From: Tianweitania sediminis
GTDB lineage: Bacteria; Pseudomonadota; Alphaproteobacteria; Rhizobiales; Rhizobiaceae
Assembly (NCBI RefSeq): GCF_017813335.1
Contig: NZ_JAGIYY010000001.1
Location: 1,104,001 to 1,168,000 of the forward strand
Direction: 5' to 3'
Length of the DNA: 64,000 nucleotides
Position numbers and translations under genes: made by a program. Shown here piece by piece: positions 45,504 to 55,048 of the stretch. The stretch's first letter is position 1. Each line of letters starts with the position of its first letter. The notes under the pieces are model-generated. The model was not told where the DNA came from, ran no database searches, and worked only from the letters and a program-made list of their open reading frames with translations.

Positions 45504-46244
45504 ATGCTTCCAACTCGCTTGTTGCTCGCCGCAGGCTTCATGTTTGCTTCCGTTGCCGCTCAGGCAGCCGACTACGATCCGCCGATCGTGATCGACGACA
45601 TCCAGGAAGTCGTTCCGGTCGAAGTCGGATCCGGCTGGTACCTTCGCGGCGATGTCGGCTACACATTCTCCAGCCGCTACAAGAACTACGAGCGCACCGG
45701 CTACGTCCCCGATTTCGAAATCGGCGAGGACAACACCTCGTTGTTCGGCGGCGCAGGTTTTGGCTACAACATCACCGACTACCTCCGCGTCGATCTGACC
45801 GGCGGATTCCTTCGTCGTGAAAAGGCCTGGGGAGAGAACATCGACCCCTTCGATGCTGCCTTCAGCGCCCGCTCGGAAATCGAAACGTCCATGGCTTATG
45901 GCATGGTCACGGGCTACATCGATCTCGGAACATTTGCCGGGTTCACCCCCTATGTTGGTGCCGGCGCGGGCATGGTCTACACGCATTCCAAGGGCTACGG
46001 CGACATCCGCGTGCCGGACAACGAAGCCTATTTCGGCGACTTCAAGCGCGACGATTTCGGCTTCGCCTATACGCTCAACGCGGGCATGGCCTACAGCCTC
46101 ACGCAGAACCTGTCGCTGGATGTCGGCTACCAGTATTTCAACGCTCCGAAGGCTGACTACTTCTCCTTCGAGAAGCCGGGTCTTTACGGGCAAGGCCTCG
46201 ATTTCCACCAGGTCAAGGTCGGCCTGCGTTACGACCTCTGGTAA
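45504..46244 (+). CDS. outer-membrane beta-barrel protein (Omp25/Omp31-like), copy 2
   Basis: This 246-aa paralogue has a signal peptide (LLLAAGFMFASVAAQA, cut after residue 21 before ADYDPP) and a beta-barrel body with GSGWYLRGDVGYTFSS, SLFGGAGFGYNITDYLRVDL, GFTPYVGAGAGMVY and a GLRYDLW C-terminus, an aromatic last residue that the outer-membrane insertion machinery recognises. It has no cysteines, unlike copy 1. It lies 189 bp after copy 1, has its own CtrA-type box and ends at its own terminator. Confidence 0.92.
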   Translation: MLPTRLLLAAGFMFASVAAQAADYDPPIVIDDIQEVVPVEVGSGWYLRGDVGYTFSSRYKNYERTGYVPDFEIGEDNTSLFGGAGFGYNITDYLRVDLTGGFLRREKAWGENIDPFDAAFSARSEIETSMAYGMVTGYIDLGTFAGFTPYVGAGAGMVYTHSKGYGDIRVPDNEAYFGDFKRDDFGFAYTLNAGMAYSLTQNLSLDVGYQYFNAPKADYFSFEKPGLYGQGLDFHQVKVGLRYDLW

Positions 46245-46267
46245 GCACAGCTTTCCATTCGCACGAC

Positions 46268-46295
46268 AAAACGGCGGGCTCAGGCCCGTCGTTTT
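46268..46295 (+). terminator. rho-independent terminator after outer-membrane gene 2
   Basis: AAAACGGCGGGC (46268-46279), TCAG loop, and GCCCGTCGTTTT (46284-46295) form a stem with one G-T pair, ending in T4. Confidence 0.88.
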
Positions 46296-46364
46296 CGTTT
46301 CAGGTTCTGTTTGCGACGCAGCCTTTCTTCTTGACGGCAGCCGATTGCATCCATAAACGCGTTC

Positions 46365-46416
46365 GTGGGCCACGCCTCCCCAACGAGGTGCTGACTATCT
46401 GGAAGGATAGACCACG
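46365..46416 (+). promoter_or_regulatory. serC leader (alphaproteobacterial serC RNA motif-like), approximate
   Basis: The sequence just before serC forms two small hairpins: CCTC-CCCAAC-GAGG within GGCCACGCCTCCCCAACGAGG, and CTATC-TGGAAG-GATAG (46395-46410). The second holds the GGAAGG ribosome-binding site in its loop, 6 bases before the ATG. This matches the described alphaproteobacterial serC cis-regulatory motif, thought to control ribosome access. The ligand, if any, is unknown. I recognised it by layout, without a covariance search. Confidence 0.5.
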
Positions 46417-47592
46417 ATGACGACTCTGACGAAGCCGGCAGTGCGCCCGGCAAATCCCCAATTCTCGTCCGGACCTTGCGCCAAACGACCGGGATGGTCG
46501 TTGGAGGCCTTGAGTGATGCCGCGCTCGGCCGCTCGCACCGCGCCAAGATCGGCAAATCCAAACTCCAGGAAGCAATCGACCTCACCCGTGAGGTGTTGC
46601 AGGTGCCGGCGGACTACCGCATCGGCATCGTCCCGGCGTCCGACACGGGCGCCGTGGAAATTGCGCTGTGGTCGCTGCTCGGCGCGCGCGGCGTCGATGT
46701 GCTCGCCTGGGAAAGCTTCGGTGCCGGCTGGGTTACCGATGTGGTCAAGCAACTCAAGCTGCCCGACGTGCGCACCATCGACGCGCCTTATGGTGCGCTG
46801 CCTGATCTCGCTCAGGTCGATTTCAACCGCGACGTCGTGTTCACCTGGAACGGTACGACGTCTGGGGTGCGCGTGCCCAACGCCGACTTCATTCCAGCTG
46901 ACCGCGAGGGTCTGACGATCTGCGACGCGACCTCAGCTGCTTTTGCGCAGCGCCTCGACTTCGCCAAGCTCGATGTTGTCACCTTCTCCTGGCAGAAGGT
47001 TCTGGGCGGCGAGGGCGGCCATGGCATGCTGATCCTCAGCCCGCGCGCGGTGGAGCGCCTGGAAAGCTACAAGCCGGCCTGGCCTTTGCCCAAGATCTTC
47101 CGGCTGACTTCGGGCGGCAAGCTGATCGAGGGCATCTTCAAGGGCGAGACCATCAATACGCCGTCCATGCTGTGCGTCGAAGACTATCTCGATGCCCTGC
47201 GGTGGGCGAAGTCGGTGGGCGGCCTTGATGGATTGGTCGCCCGCGCAGACGCGAATTTCGCCGCCCTGGATCGCTTTGTTCAAGACGGCGACTGGCTCGG
47301 TCATCTTGCGGTGGCGCCGAATACCCGCTCGAACACCTCCGTGTGCCTGACCATCACCGACCCGCAGGTCGAAGCGCTGGACACAGATGGCCAAGCTGCC
47401 TTTGCCAAGGGCATGGTTTCAGCGCTCGAGAGGGAAGGTGTCGCGCTCGACATCGGCGCTTACCGCGATGCCCCTTCTGGCTTGCGCATCTGGTGCGGCG
47501 CGACGGTAGAAACAGCCGATATCGAGGCGCTTTTGCCTTGGCTCGACTGGGCCTTTGCCGGGCAAAAGGCGCAGCTCAAGGCCGCGGCCTGA
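46417..47592 (+). CDS. serC: phosphoserine aminotransferase
   Basis: SerC transaminates 3-phosphohydroxypyruvate to phosphoserine (and also serves pyridoxal biosynthesis). This 391-aa protein is the divergent alphaproteobacterial/archaeal form, with [32 protein letters not shown] and [18 protein letters not shown], whose lysine binds PLP. It is followed by alaE (16 bp) and serA. The leader sequence before it may regulate translation. Confidence 0.97.
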   Translation: MTTLTKPAVRPANPQFSSGPCAKRPGWSLEALSDAALGRSHRAKIGKSKLQEAIDLTREVLQVPADYRIGIVPASDTGAVEIALWSLLGARGVDVLAWESFGAGWVTDVVKQLKLPDVRTIDAPYGALPDLAQVDFNRDVVFTWNGTTSGVRVPNADFIPADREGLTICDATSAAFAQRLDFAKLDVVTFSWQKVLGGEGGHGMLILSPRAVERLESYKPAWPLPKIFRLTSGGKLIEGIFKGETINTPSMLCVEDYLDALRWAKSVGGLDGLVARADANFAALDRFVQDGDWLGHLAVAPNTRSNTSVCLTITDPQVEALDTDGQAAFAKGMVSALEREGVALDIGAYRDAPSGLRIWCGATVETADIEALLPWLDWAFAGQKAQLKAAA

Positions 47593-47608
47593 GGCGGGAC
47601 AACGCGTC

Positions 47609-48061
47609 GTGGCTGTTTCGGCAAAGACGCGAAGCTTTCTGGCAGACACGTTGGCGCTGGTGATCTTCTTCACCATCACCAGCGGCCTCAACGAGCGCTT
47701 CGTGGCAGGTCTGAACTGGAGCGAAGTTGCGACGGCGCGCGCGATTGGGGCGCCCTTGATGGTGCTGACGGCCAGACCCTACGGGATCTGGCGCGAATGG
47801 CTCCTGTGCAAGATCAATCCGTCTTCCCGCTTTGCCACGATTGCTGCCGACGGTCTTGCGCTGCTGGTTTTCCAGGTGCCGATCTATGTCGCGATCATCA
47901 TGGCAGGCGGTGCGAGGGGATCGTCCGTGATCTCGGGTGCTCTTGGCTTCGCAGCGCTGATGATCGTTCTTGGACGGCCATACGGCGTGTGGCTGGAATT
48001 CGTGCGGCACCGCTTCGGTCTCGAGGGACAGGGGCAGAAGCCGATGTCGCTTGGCGGCTGA
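47609..48061 (+). CDS. alaE: AlaE-family L-alanine/amino-acid exporter
   Basis: This 150-aa protein has four membrane segments and two symmetric family motifs, FLADTLALVIFFTITSGLNE with ARPYGIWREWL and IAADGLALLVFQVPIYVAIIM with GRPYGVWLEFV. This matches AlaE, an inner-membrane exporter of alanine in E. coli. The start is the GTG at 47609 with GAGGCGGG upstream; an earlier start lies inside serC. Its place between the first two serine biosynthesis genes suggests that it exports excess serine or alanine, or relieves feedback. Confidence 0.88.
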   Translation: MAVSAKTRSFLADTLALVIFFTITSGLNERFVAGLNWSEVATARAIGAPLMVLTARPYGIWREWLLCKINPSSRFATIAADGLALLVFQVPIYVAIIMAGGARGSSVISGALGFAALMIVLGRPYGVWLEFVRHRFGLEGQGQKPMSLGG

Positions 48062-48072
48062 AGCCGCTCGCC

Positions 48073-48100
48073 AGAAAGGCCCTGACGGCCTTCTGTTTCT
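48073..48100 (+). terminator. weak hairpin between alaE and serA, possible partial terminator
   Basis: AGAAAGGCC pairs with GGCCTTCT around a short loop, with one unpaired A, followed by GTTTCTT. It could reduce read-through into serA or be incidental. Confidence 0.35.
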
Positions 48101-48146
48101 TATTCAACTCGGTGGCGCCAGCCACGTATCGAACAGGATGGTTTTC

Positions 48147-49739
48147 ATGCCGCGCGTACTCGTTTCCGACAAGCTTTCCCCAACCGCCGTGCAGATCTTC
48201 AAGGACCGCGGCGTGGACGTCGATTACCTGCCGGATCTCGGCAAGGACAAGGAGAAACTCCTGTCCGTGATCGACCAGTATGATGGCCTCGCCATCCGGT
48301 CTGCCACGAAGGTCACCGAAAAGCTGATCGCTGCCGCAACCAATCTCAAGGTGATCGGGCGTGCGGGGATCGGTGTCGACAATGTCGACATTCCGGCCGC
48401 CAGCCGGAAGGGCATCATCGTGATGAACACGCCCTTCGGCAACTCCATCACCACGGCCGAGCACGCTGTGGCCTTGATGTTTGCAATGGCGCGCGAGTTG
48501 CCGGAAGCGAATGCATCGACCAAGGCCGGCAAGTGGGAAAAAAACCGCTTCATGGGCGTGGAGATCACCGGCAAGACACTGGGCGTGATTGGCTGCGGCA
48601 ACATCGGCTCGATCGTCGCGACGCGTGGCGTCGGCTTGAAGATGCATGTGATCGCGTTTGATCCTTTCCTTTCGGAACAGCGCGCTGCCGAACTTGGCGT
48701 GGAAAAGGTCGAGCTGGACGAACTCCTCCAGCGCTCGGACTTCATCACGCTGCACACGCCGATGACCGACAAGACAAAGGGCATCATCAACGCCGAAGCC
48801 TTTGCCAAGATGAAGACGGGTGTGCGCATCATCAACTGCGCGCGCGGTGGCTTGATCGTCGAGGCCGATCTCGTCGAAGCGCTGAAGAGCGGCAAGGTGG
48901 CGGGCGCCGCCGTTGACGTGTTCGAAATCGAGCCGGCAACCGACAGCCCGCTTTTCGGGCTGGAAAACGTGGTCGCGACGCCGCATCTCGGCGCCTCCAC
49001 CTCGGAAGCCCAGGAGAATGTCGCGCTGCAGGTGGCCGAGCAGATGGCCGATTATCTGATCAAGGGCGCGGTTTCCAACGCGATCAACATGCCCTCGATC
49101 ACGGCCGAGGAAGCGCCGCGCTTGAAGCCGTTCGTGAAGCTCGCGGAAGTGCTCGGCGCCTTTGTTGGACAGGTCACCGAGGAGCCGATCACGGAAGTCG
49201 AGATCCTGTTCGATGGATCAACAGCAACCATGAACACGCGCGCGCTGATCTCGGCCGCCCTGGCCGGGCTGATCCGGCCGCAGGTAGCGGACGTCAACAT
49301 GGTATCCGCGCCGATCATGGTGAAGGAGCGCGGCATCATCGTTTCGGAGGTCAAGCGCGACAAGTCGGGCGTGTTTGACGGCTACATCAAACTAACGGTG
49401 AAAACCGAAAAGATGACGCGCTCGATCGCCGGCACCTGCTTCTCGGACGGCAAGCCGCGCTTCATCCAGATCAAGGGCATCAACCTTGATGCCGAAGTAG
49501 GGCAGCACATGCTCTACACCACAAATGCTGACGCGCCCGGCATCATCGGCCTGCTGGGCACCGTGTGCGGCAAGAATGACGTCAACATCGCGAACTTCCA
49601 ACTCGGCCGCAATCGTCCCGGCGGCGATGCCATCGCGCTGCTTTATCTCGATGCACCATTCCCCGAACCGGTGCTGCGCGAAGTTAACGAGCACCCGGCC
49701 ATCCAGTCAGCAAAGCGTCTGCAGTTCGACATAGCATGA
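48147..49739 (+). CDS. serA: D-3-phosphoglycerate dehydrogenase
   Basis: SerA oxidises 3-phosphoglycerate, the first serine step. This 530-aa form has the NAD-binding GVIGCGNIGSIVATRG (about 150-165), substrate/catalytic R in NCARGGLIVE, E and H in the FEIEPATDSPLF and TPHLGASTSE regions, then an allosteric substrate-binding domain and a C-terminal ACT domain (about 455-530: TTNADAPGIIGLLGTVCG). The ATG at 48147 has AGGATGG upstream; an ATG 3 codons earlier is also possible. The usual feedback inhibitor is serine. Confidence 0.97.
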   Translation: MPRVLVSDKLSPTAVQIFKDRGVDVDYLPDLGKDKEKLLSVIDQYDGLAIRSATKVTEKLIAAATNLKVIGRAGIGVDNVDIPAASRKGIIVMNTPFGNSITTAEHAVALMFAMARELPEANASTKAGKWEKNRFMGVEITGKTLGVIGCGNIGSIVATRGVGLKMHVIAFDPFLSEQRAAELGVEKVELDELLQRSDFITLHTPMTDKTKGIINAEAFAKMKTGVRIINCARGGLIVEADLVEALKSGKVAGAAVDVFEIEPATDSPLFGLENVVATPHLGASTSEAQENVALQVAEQMADYLIKGAVSNAINMPSITAEEAPRLKPFVKLAEVLGAFVGQVTEEPITEVEILFDGSTATMNTRALISAALAGLIRPQVADVNMVSAPIMVKERGIIVSEVKRDKSGVFDGYIKLTVKTEKMTRSIAGTCFSDGKPRFIQIKGINLDAEVGQHMLYTTNADAPGIIGLLGTVCGKNDVNIANFQLGRNRPGGDAIALLYLDAPFPEPVLREVNEHPAIQSAKRLQFDIA

Positions 49740-49747
49740 GGGTGCGG

Positions 49748-49780
49748 GGCTCGTCAGTCCAAGGGATTGACGAGCCGTTC
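49748..49780. terminator. convergent hairpin after serA
   Basis: A perfect 9-bp stem GGCTCGTCA (49748-49756) with TGACGAGCC (49768-49776), 11-nt loop, then GTTC. The T-run is poor. It sits between the convergent serA and EamA genes. Confidence 0.6.
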
Positions 49781-49830
49781 TATATGCCGACGAAGTGCTT
49801 GATGTTTCGGTGACCATCACCCGCGAGCCG

Positions 49831-50718
49831 TCAGGCTCCAGCCGGCGCGCGGCGTTCCGCGAGATAGATGCCGCCCAAGACCATGACCAGGGCCACGGCA
49901 TGGTAAGGCTGGAAGGCTTCGCCCAGTAGGACGATCGACAGCAAGGTGCCGAAGATCGGCACCAGGTTGATGAAAAGACCCGCGCGGTTGGCGCCGATCA
50001 GTTCGACCCCTCGCACATACGATACCTGCGCGATCAGCGATGGAAACAGTCCTGCAAAAGCGAGAACAGCCCATCCGGTTGGTGTCGGAACCATGGAATG
50101 GTTTGTCCAAGCCTCGATCACAGCGAAGGGCAGGGAGGTTAGGAAGCCGCTGGCGGTGACGGCCAGCATGAAGGTTTGCCAGTGAAGCGCAGGGCGGAAG
50201 CGCAACGCTACCGTGTAGCTCCCATAGAGCATGATGCCGAACACCATGATGGCGTCGCCGATGTTCAGGTCTAGCTCTCCAAGCCGGGCAAACTCGCCAT
50301 GCGTAACGGTGACAATGACGCCGGTGATGGAGATCACGAAGCCAATGATCTGGCCGGCGGACACGCGCATGCGGAAAAACAAGAAATTGGCCGCGAACAC
50401 GATCAGAGGCATCGAAGCCTGTTCGATCGATGCATTGATCACGCTGGTGAAGGTCACCGCCACATAAAGCGAGATGCCGAAACCAGTCATGCCGGCGGCG
50501 CCAAGCCCAAAAAGCAGCGGCGCGTTCGCCTTCATCACCGGCCACTCGTTTTGCAACCGCTTGCGCGCGAGAAGCGCCAGCACAACAGCCGCGATCAGCC
50601 AGCGCAGCGTGTTGAGAAGCATCGGGGAAATGTTGCCGACAGCGAACTTGCCCGCGACTGCGTTTCCTGCCCAAAGCAGCATGGTGAAGACGAGCAGCAG
50701 GTAGGCAGTGCGTTTCAT
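49831..50718 (-). CDS. EamA/DMT-family permease (amino-acid or metabolite exporter)
   Basis: This about 295-aa permease has ten hydrophobic helices in two EamA repeats (about 1-135 and 150-290), with [19 protein letters not shown] after helix 2 and the second-repeat [15 protein letters not shown]. Family members export amino acids, nucleosides or drugs; the substrate is not readable. The ATG at 50718 (MKRTAYLLL) begins the first helix. An open extension of 24 residues upstream is excluded. It is convergent with serA and divergent from purA. Confidence 0.9.
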   Translation of the reverse strand: MKRTAYLLLVFTMLLWAGNAVAGKFAVGNISPMLLNTLRWLIAAVVLALLARKRLQNEWPVMKANAPLLFGLGAAGMTGFGISLYVAVTFTSVINASIEQASMPLIVFAANFLFFRMRVSAGQIIGFVISITGVIVTVTHGEFARLGELDLNIGDAIMVFGIMLYGSYTVALRFRPALHWQTFMLAVTASGFLTSLPFAVIEAWTNHSMVPTPTGWAVLAFAGLFPSLIAQVSYVRGVELIGANRAGLFINLVPIFGTLLSIVLLGEAFQPYHAVALVMVLGGIYLAERRAPAGA

Positions 50719-50896
50719 GGAGGTTCCGAATCTGGCGGAACCGTCCGCTAGAAGCTTGCCACCTGCGAGTAAACCCTCGCGCCGCGTCAAATGTTGGTCC
50801 AGAACTGAAGCGCCAGCGCAAAATGGGTCGCGTCAAAGGCGCGCGATGGCTATAGACACAGCGATTCCGCTCGCGTTCGACCAAGGAAAGAGTGTC

Positions 50897-52195
50897 ATGG
50901 CCAATGTTGTTGTCGTCGGTTCGCAGTGGGGCGACGAAGGCAAAGGCAAGATCGTTGACTGGCTGTCGGAGCGTGCCGACGTCGTCGTGCGGTTCCAGGG
51001 CGGCCACAATGCTGGCCATACGCTTGTTGTGGACGGCAAGGTCTACAAGCTTTCGCTGCTTCCGTCCGGCGTTGTGCGTCCCGATACCTTGTCCGTGATC
51101 GGAAACGGCGTGGTGTTCGACCCGCATGCCTTTGTCACGGAACTTGAACGCATTCGCGCGCTGGGGGTGGAGATCGGGCCGGATCGGCTGAAGATCGCCG
51201 AAAACACCCCGCTGATTTTGTCCGTGCATCGGGAACTCGATGGATTCCGCGAGGACGCTGCATCCAGCACGGGTACCAAGATTGGCACGACACGCCGCGG
51301 GATCGGCCCGGCCTACGAGGATAAGGTGGGTCGTCGCGCCATCCGCCTCATGGACCTTGCCGACCAGGAAACGCTGCCGGGCAAGCTCGAGCGCCTGCTG
51401 ACGCACCACAACGCACTGCGCCGAGGTTTGGGCCACCCGGAAGTGGTGCATGAGGTGCTTCTGGAAGAAGTGACTTCCGTCGCCGCCCAGATCCTTCCTT
51501 ATATGGACCGCGTCTGGAAGATCCTCGATGACAAGCGCCGCGCAGGCGAGCGAATCCTTTTCGAGGGCGCGCAAGGCACGCTGCTCGACATCGATCACGG
51601 CACTTACCCGTTCGTCACCTCGTCCAACGTGGTGGCAGGCCAGGCGGCAGCGGGCTCGGGGGTTGGTCCGAACGCGATCAACTATGTTTTGGGGATCACG
51701 AAAGCCTACACGACTCGCGTCGGCGAAGGCCCATTCCCAACAGAGCAGGACAACGAGGTCGGCCAGTTCCTTGGGGAGCGCGGCCATGAATTCGGCACAG
51801 TTACCGGGCGTAAACGGCGGTGTGGATGGTTCGACGCTGTTCTTGTTCGCCAGGCCGTGGCCGTGAACGGGATCCGCGGCATCGCGCTGACCAAGCTCGA
51901 TGTCCTCGACGGACTGGACGAAATCAAGGTCTGCACAGGCTACCAGCTGGATGGCGAGGACATCGACTATCTGCCGGCAAGCCAGGGGGCGCAGGCGCGG
52001 GTGGTGCCGGTTTACAAGGTGCTGGAAGGCTGGAAGGGTACCACAAAGGGTGCGCGGAGCTGGAACGACCTGCCTGCCCAGGCCGTGAAATATGTCCGCT
52101 ACATCGAGGAATTGATCGGCGCGCCGGTGGCGCTGCTGTCAACAAGCCCCGAACGAGACGATACGATCCTTGTGACCGACCCGTTTCAAGACTAA
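50897..52195 (+). CDS. purA: adenylosuccinate synthetase
   Basis: PurA joins IMP and aspartate with GTP in AMP synthesis. The 432-aa product shows [19 protein letters not shown] (4-22, catalytic Asp and P-loop GDEGKGK), GGHNAGHT with the general acid His near 41, [13 protein letters not shown] near 130 and [11 protein letters not shown]. Its length and motifs are normal. The ATG at 50897 has AAGGAAAG upstream. A 178-bp spacer separates it from the divergent EamA gene. Confidence 0.98.
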   Translation: MANVVVVGSQWGDEGKGKIVDWLSERADVVVRFQGGHNAGHTLVVDGKVYKLSLLPSGVVRPDTLSVIGNGVVFDPHAFVTELERIRALGVEIGPDRLKIAENTPLILSVHRELDGFREDAASSTGTKIGTTRRGIGPAYEDKVGRRAIRLMDLADQETLPGKLERLLTHHNALRRGLGHPEVVHEVLLEEVTSVAAQILPYMDRVWKILDDKRRAGERILFEGAQGTLLDIDHGTYPFVTSSNVVAGQAAAGSGVGPNAINYVLGITKAYTTRVGEGPFPTEQDNEVGQFLGERGHEFGTVTGRKRRCGWFDAVLVRQAVAVNGIRGIALTKLDVLDGLDEIKVCTGYQLDGEDIDYLPASQGAQARVVPVYKVLEGWKGTTKGARSWNDLPAQAVKYVRYIEELIGAPVALLSTSPERDDTILVTDPFQD

Positions 52196-52264
52196 TTTTC
52201 AATGCCCGGCCGGCTCAACTGATTTGCCCCAGGGGGCGCACGTACAGCAGGAACCAAGACCCGA

Positions 52265-53899
52265 ATGGCCGATTTCGTCGCCGTCCTTAAGAAAACAGTC
52301 GAGGGGCTGAGCGAAAACACGCCGGAAGTTCGTGCGAGGGTCTACAACAAGGCCAGGGCGACGATCCAAGCCAAGCTCGCGGCTCTGTCGCCTCCGCTCC
52401 CGGACGGTGTGGCAGAGCGGCAGCGGCAGGCTCTGGAAGACGCCATCCGGGTGGTTGAACAAGCCTATGAGCCTCCGGTCGAGCCAGAGCTCGACGAACT
52501 CGACAACTTCTTCGGCAACTACGCTTCCGAACCCGATGCGGCACCTGCCAGCGATCCCCAGGCGGGCTTCGAGCCAACGCGCGGTTCTCTGCCGCGCGTG
52601 GATCCTTTCGCCTTGCCGGAGCAGGATCAGGCTCGTTACCCCAAAGCTGAGGGGGATCATCAGGTCGGTGACGACGCCGCTGAGAACGACGCGGTGGAAG
52701 CGGACGAGATCCGGTTCGAGCGCATTGCAGCACCCGTTTCGCCGCAAACCGCGCCGCGGCGTCGCTTGTCGAACGGGCTGATTGCGGCCGTTCTTGCGCT
52801 TGTGGTTCTCGGCGGCGGTGCCTACGCCCTTTGGCTCAACCAGGACGCCTTTACCGCGCTTCTCGGGCAAACCACCACGGCCGAAGACGGCATCGTCCGG
52901 CCCGCGGATGTCGCTGAAGGCACCGATATTCCCGATGATGCGGCCGTTAACGGCGAAGAAGGGGACGCAGCCGAGATCGCATCCGGCGACAACAGCCAGC
53001 CGCTGACGGAAGGCACGGAGGAGCAGGATGTCGCTGCCGCCGACCCGCAGGGCTTGGTGGAGGATGTGCCGCCTGCCGACGACGCCCCGTCACAAGACGA
53101 CGCTGCCAAAGAACCGGACGCGACAACCGATCCGGCCGGAGAACCGATCCGCAAATACACGCAGCGCCTCCAGCCCGATGGTACAGAAGTCGACGCCGGT
53201 CCAGCGAATGGCGGCGTTTCCATCGGCGAGGGCACATCGGTCGCCGAATTGACCCAACTTGCGCAAGCTGAACAGCCGGCCGCACCGGCAAATCCCGCTC
53301 CCGCCGGCGCGCCTGCGCCTAGTGCGCCCGCGGGAGAGTCGGTCGCCGTCGGCCAGCGCGCAATTTTTTACCAGGAGCGCACTGCCACAGCCGCGGCTTC
53401 GGCCGACAGCGGCAGCCTTGTTTGGTCCGTGGTTCAGGAGTCGCCGGGCGGTGACGCGCCGCCAGAGCCGGCGATCCGTGCGGAAGTGATGATCCCAGCC
53501 AAGGACCTGCAACTGCGCATGACGATTCGTCGCAACGCGGATCCGACTTTGCCCGCCAGCCACATCATGGAAATGATCTTCCTGACCCCGGAGGGGTTCG
53601 AAGGAGGCGGCATCGAGAATGTAGTTCGCGTTGCGCTGAAGGACACGGAGCAGTCGACGGGCAGTCCGCTGCTCGGCATCCCCGCGCGTATTGCCGACGG
53701 CTTCTTTCTTGTGGCGCTGAGCGACTCGCCCGCCGAGGTACAGGCCAACATGACGTTGCTGCGGCGACAGGACTGGATCGATATTCCGCTGATCTACAAG
53801 TCGGGCCGGCGCGCCTTGATCACTCTAGAAAAGGGCATTCCGGGCGGACGCGTTTTTGAAGAAGTGATGCGGGCGTGGCCGAACACCACGGCGGGCTAG
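52265..53899 (+). CDS. large acidic single-pass membrane protein of unknown function
   Basis: This 544-aa protein has a cytoplasmic head (1-165: helical VAVLKKTVEGLSENTPEVRARVYNKA then acidic linker), one membrane helix (about 168-188, GLIAAVLALVVLGGGAYALWL), a very acidic Ala/Asp/Glu/Pro-rich periplasmic linker (195-365) and a conserved C-terminal domain (about 370-544), with RAEVMIPAKDLQLRMTIRRN, EMIFLTPEGFEGGGIENV and GIPARIADGFFLVALSD. I do not recognise the domain; it looks like a Hyphomicrobiales-conserved envelope protein. It stands alone between purA and rpoH. Confidence 0.82.
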   Translation: MADFVAVLKKTVEGLSENTPEVRARVYNKARATIQAKLAALSPPLPDGVAERQRQALEDAIRVVEQAYEPPVEPELDELDNFFGNYASEPDAAPASDPQAGFEPTRGSLPRVDPFALPEQDQARYPKAEGDHQVGDDAAENDAVEADEIRFERIAAPVSPQTAPRRRLSNGLIAAVLALVVLGGGAYALWLNQDAFTALLGQTTTAEDGIVRPADVAEGTDIPDDAAVNGEEGDAAEIASGDNSQPLTEGTEEQDVAAADPQGLVEDVPPADDAPSQDDAAKEPDATTDPAGEPIRKYTQRLQPDGTEVDAGPANGGVSIGEGTSVAELTQLAQAEQPAAPANPAPAGAPAPSAPAGESVAVGQRAIFYQERTATAAASADSGSLVWSVVQESPGGDAPPEPAIRAEVMIPAKDLQLRMTIRRNADPTLPASHIMEMIFLTPEGFEGGGIENVVRVALKDTEQSTGSPLLGIPARIADGFFLVALSDSPAEVQANMTLLRRQDWIDIPLIYKSGRRALITLEKGIPGGRVFEEVMRAWPNTTAG

Positions 53900-53921
53900 A
53901 TCTTCCGCTCTGTCCAACGCA

Positions 53922-53954
53922 AAAAGCCCGCCTATCATCAGGCGGGCTTTTCTT
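53922..53954. terminator. bidirectional terminator between the acidic protein gene and rpoH
   Basis: AAAAGCCCGCC (53922-53932) pairs with GGCGGGCTTTT (53941-53951). The flanking A and T runs let it work for both convergent transcripts; the rpoH stop is 25 bp away. Confidence 0.9.
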
Positions 53955-53975
53955 GTTAAAGCGACTTGGACGTCG

Positions 53976-54884
53976 TCAGGCCGGTTCAGCTTCGATGGTG
54001 CGCAGCGCCTGCGCCTGCCGACGTGCGGCCTGCTGCACCGCATCTTGGACCTTTTCGAAAGCGCGCACTTCGATCTGGCGCACGCGCTCACGGCTGATGT
54101 CGAATTCGGACGACAGTTCTTCCAGCGTCATCGGGTCTTCCGACAAGCGACGTGCCTCGAAAATGCGCCGCTCACGGTCGTTGAGAACGGACAAAGCGCC
54201 GCTCAGCATTCCGCGACGGTTGTCGAGTTCGTCCTGCTCGATCAACATCGTTTCGGCATTGTCGCTGTCGTCGACCAGCCAATCCTGCCACTCGCCGCCT
54301 TCACCCTCGCTGGCGCGAATAGGTGCGTTCAGCGAAGCGTCGCCGGACAGGCGCCGGTTCATCGACACGACTTCTTCTTCCGACACGTTCAAGCGGGTGG
54401 CGATCTCGGCCACCTGATCGGGACGCAGATCGCCATCATCCAGAGCCTGGATCTTTCCCTTCGCCTTGCGAAGGTTGAAGAACAAGCGCTTCTGATTGGC
54501 CGTGGTCCCCATCTTCACGAGGCTCCAGGAACGCAGGATATATTCCTGAATGGACGCCTTGATCCACCACATGGCATAGGTGGCCAAGCGGAAGCCGCGT
54601 TCCGGCTCGAACTTCTTGACGGCCTGCATGAGGCCGACATTGCCTTCGGAAATCACTTCGCCGATGGGCAGGCCATAGCCGCGATAGCCCATCGCGATCT
54701 TCGCGACGAGGCGGAGGTGACTGGTGACGAGCTTATGGGCAGCCTGCGTGTCCTCATGCTCGAGATACCGCTTGGCGAGCATGTACTCTTCCTGCGGCTG
54801 CAGCATGGGAAAGCGGCGAATTTCTTCCAGGTAGCGGGACAAGCCGCCTTCACCGGAAACGATGCTCGGTAATGTTTGGGCCAT
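53976..54884 (-). CDS. rpoH: RNA polymerase sigma-32 factor RpoH
   Basis: RpoH directs heat-shock transcription. The 302-aa protein has a sigma-70 region 2 (LEHEDTQAAHKLVTSHLRLVAKIAMGY; region 2.4 RGFRLATYAMWWIKASIQEYIL) and region 4 (SVLNDRERRIFEARRL ... ISRERVRQIEVRAF), plus the RpoH-specific region between. The ATG at 54884 has GAAGGAGGG upstream; a longer frame of 24 residues is less likely. FtsH, the protease that destroys sigma-32 in relatives, is encoded 11 kb away. A strong hairpin sits in the 5' leader. Confidence 0.96.
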   Translation of the reverse strand: MAQTLPSIVSGEGGLSRYLEEIRRFPMLQPQEEYMLAKRYLEHEDTQAAHKLVTSHLRLVAKIAMGYRGYGLPIGEVISEGNVGLMQAVKKFEPERGFRLATYAMWWIKASIQEYILRSWSLVKMGTTANQKRLFFNLRKAKGKIQALDDGDLRPDQVAEIATRLNVSEEEVVSMNRRLSGDASLNAPIRASEGEGGEWQDWLVDDSDNAETMLIEQDELDNRRGMLSGALSVLNDRERRIFEARRLSEDPMTLEELSSEFDISRERVRQIEVRAFEKVQDAVQQAARRQAQALRTIEAEPA

Positions 54885-54922
54885 GAAAGCACCCTCCTTC
54901 TTCACCGGCCTCCATGATGGCA

Positions 54923-54950
54923 GGCCGGACGGACCTACTTTCGTCCGGCC
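54923..54950 (-). promoter_or_regulatory. 9-bp stem-loop in the rpoH 5' leader
   Basis: On the rpoH strand GGCCGGACG pairs perfectly with CGTCCGGCC over a 10-nt loop, ending 38 bases before the rpoH ATG and about 25 bases before the Shine-Dalgarno. It has no T-run on that strand, so it is not a simple terminator. It may be part of a structured leader or a protein-binding site; the role is unknown. Confidence 0.45.
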
Positions 54951-55048
54951 CGACACACATCCTTATACAGGAACAAACCGGGAAATTACACTCATTTCGT
55001 GGCGGGCGACGCAGCGTCACCAACGTGTGAACGATCGGGAGCAGCGGT

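Noticed and set aside
49817-51787. A 656-codon minus-strand frame opposite purA and overlapping the EamA gene
   Set aside because: It is open because of GC-biased codon use in purA. It has no domain and conflicts with two confident genes.
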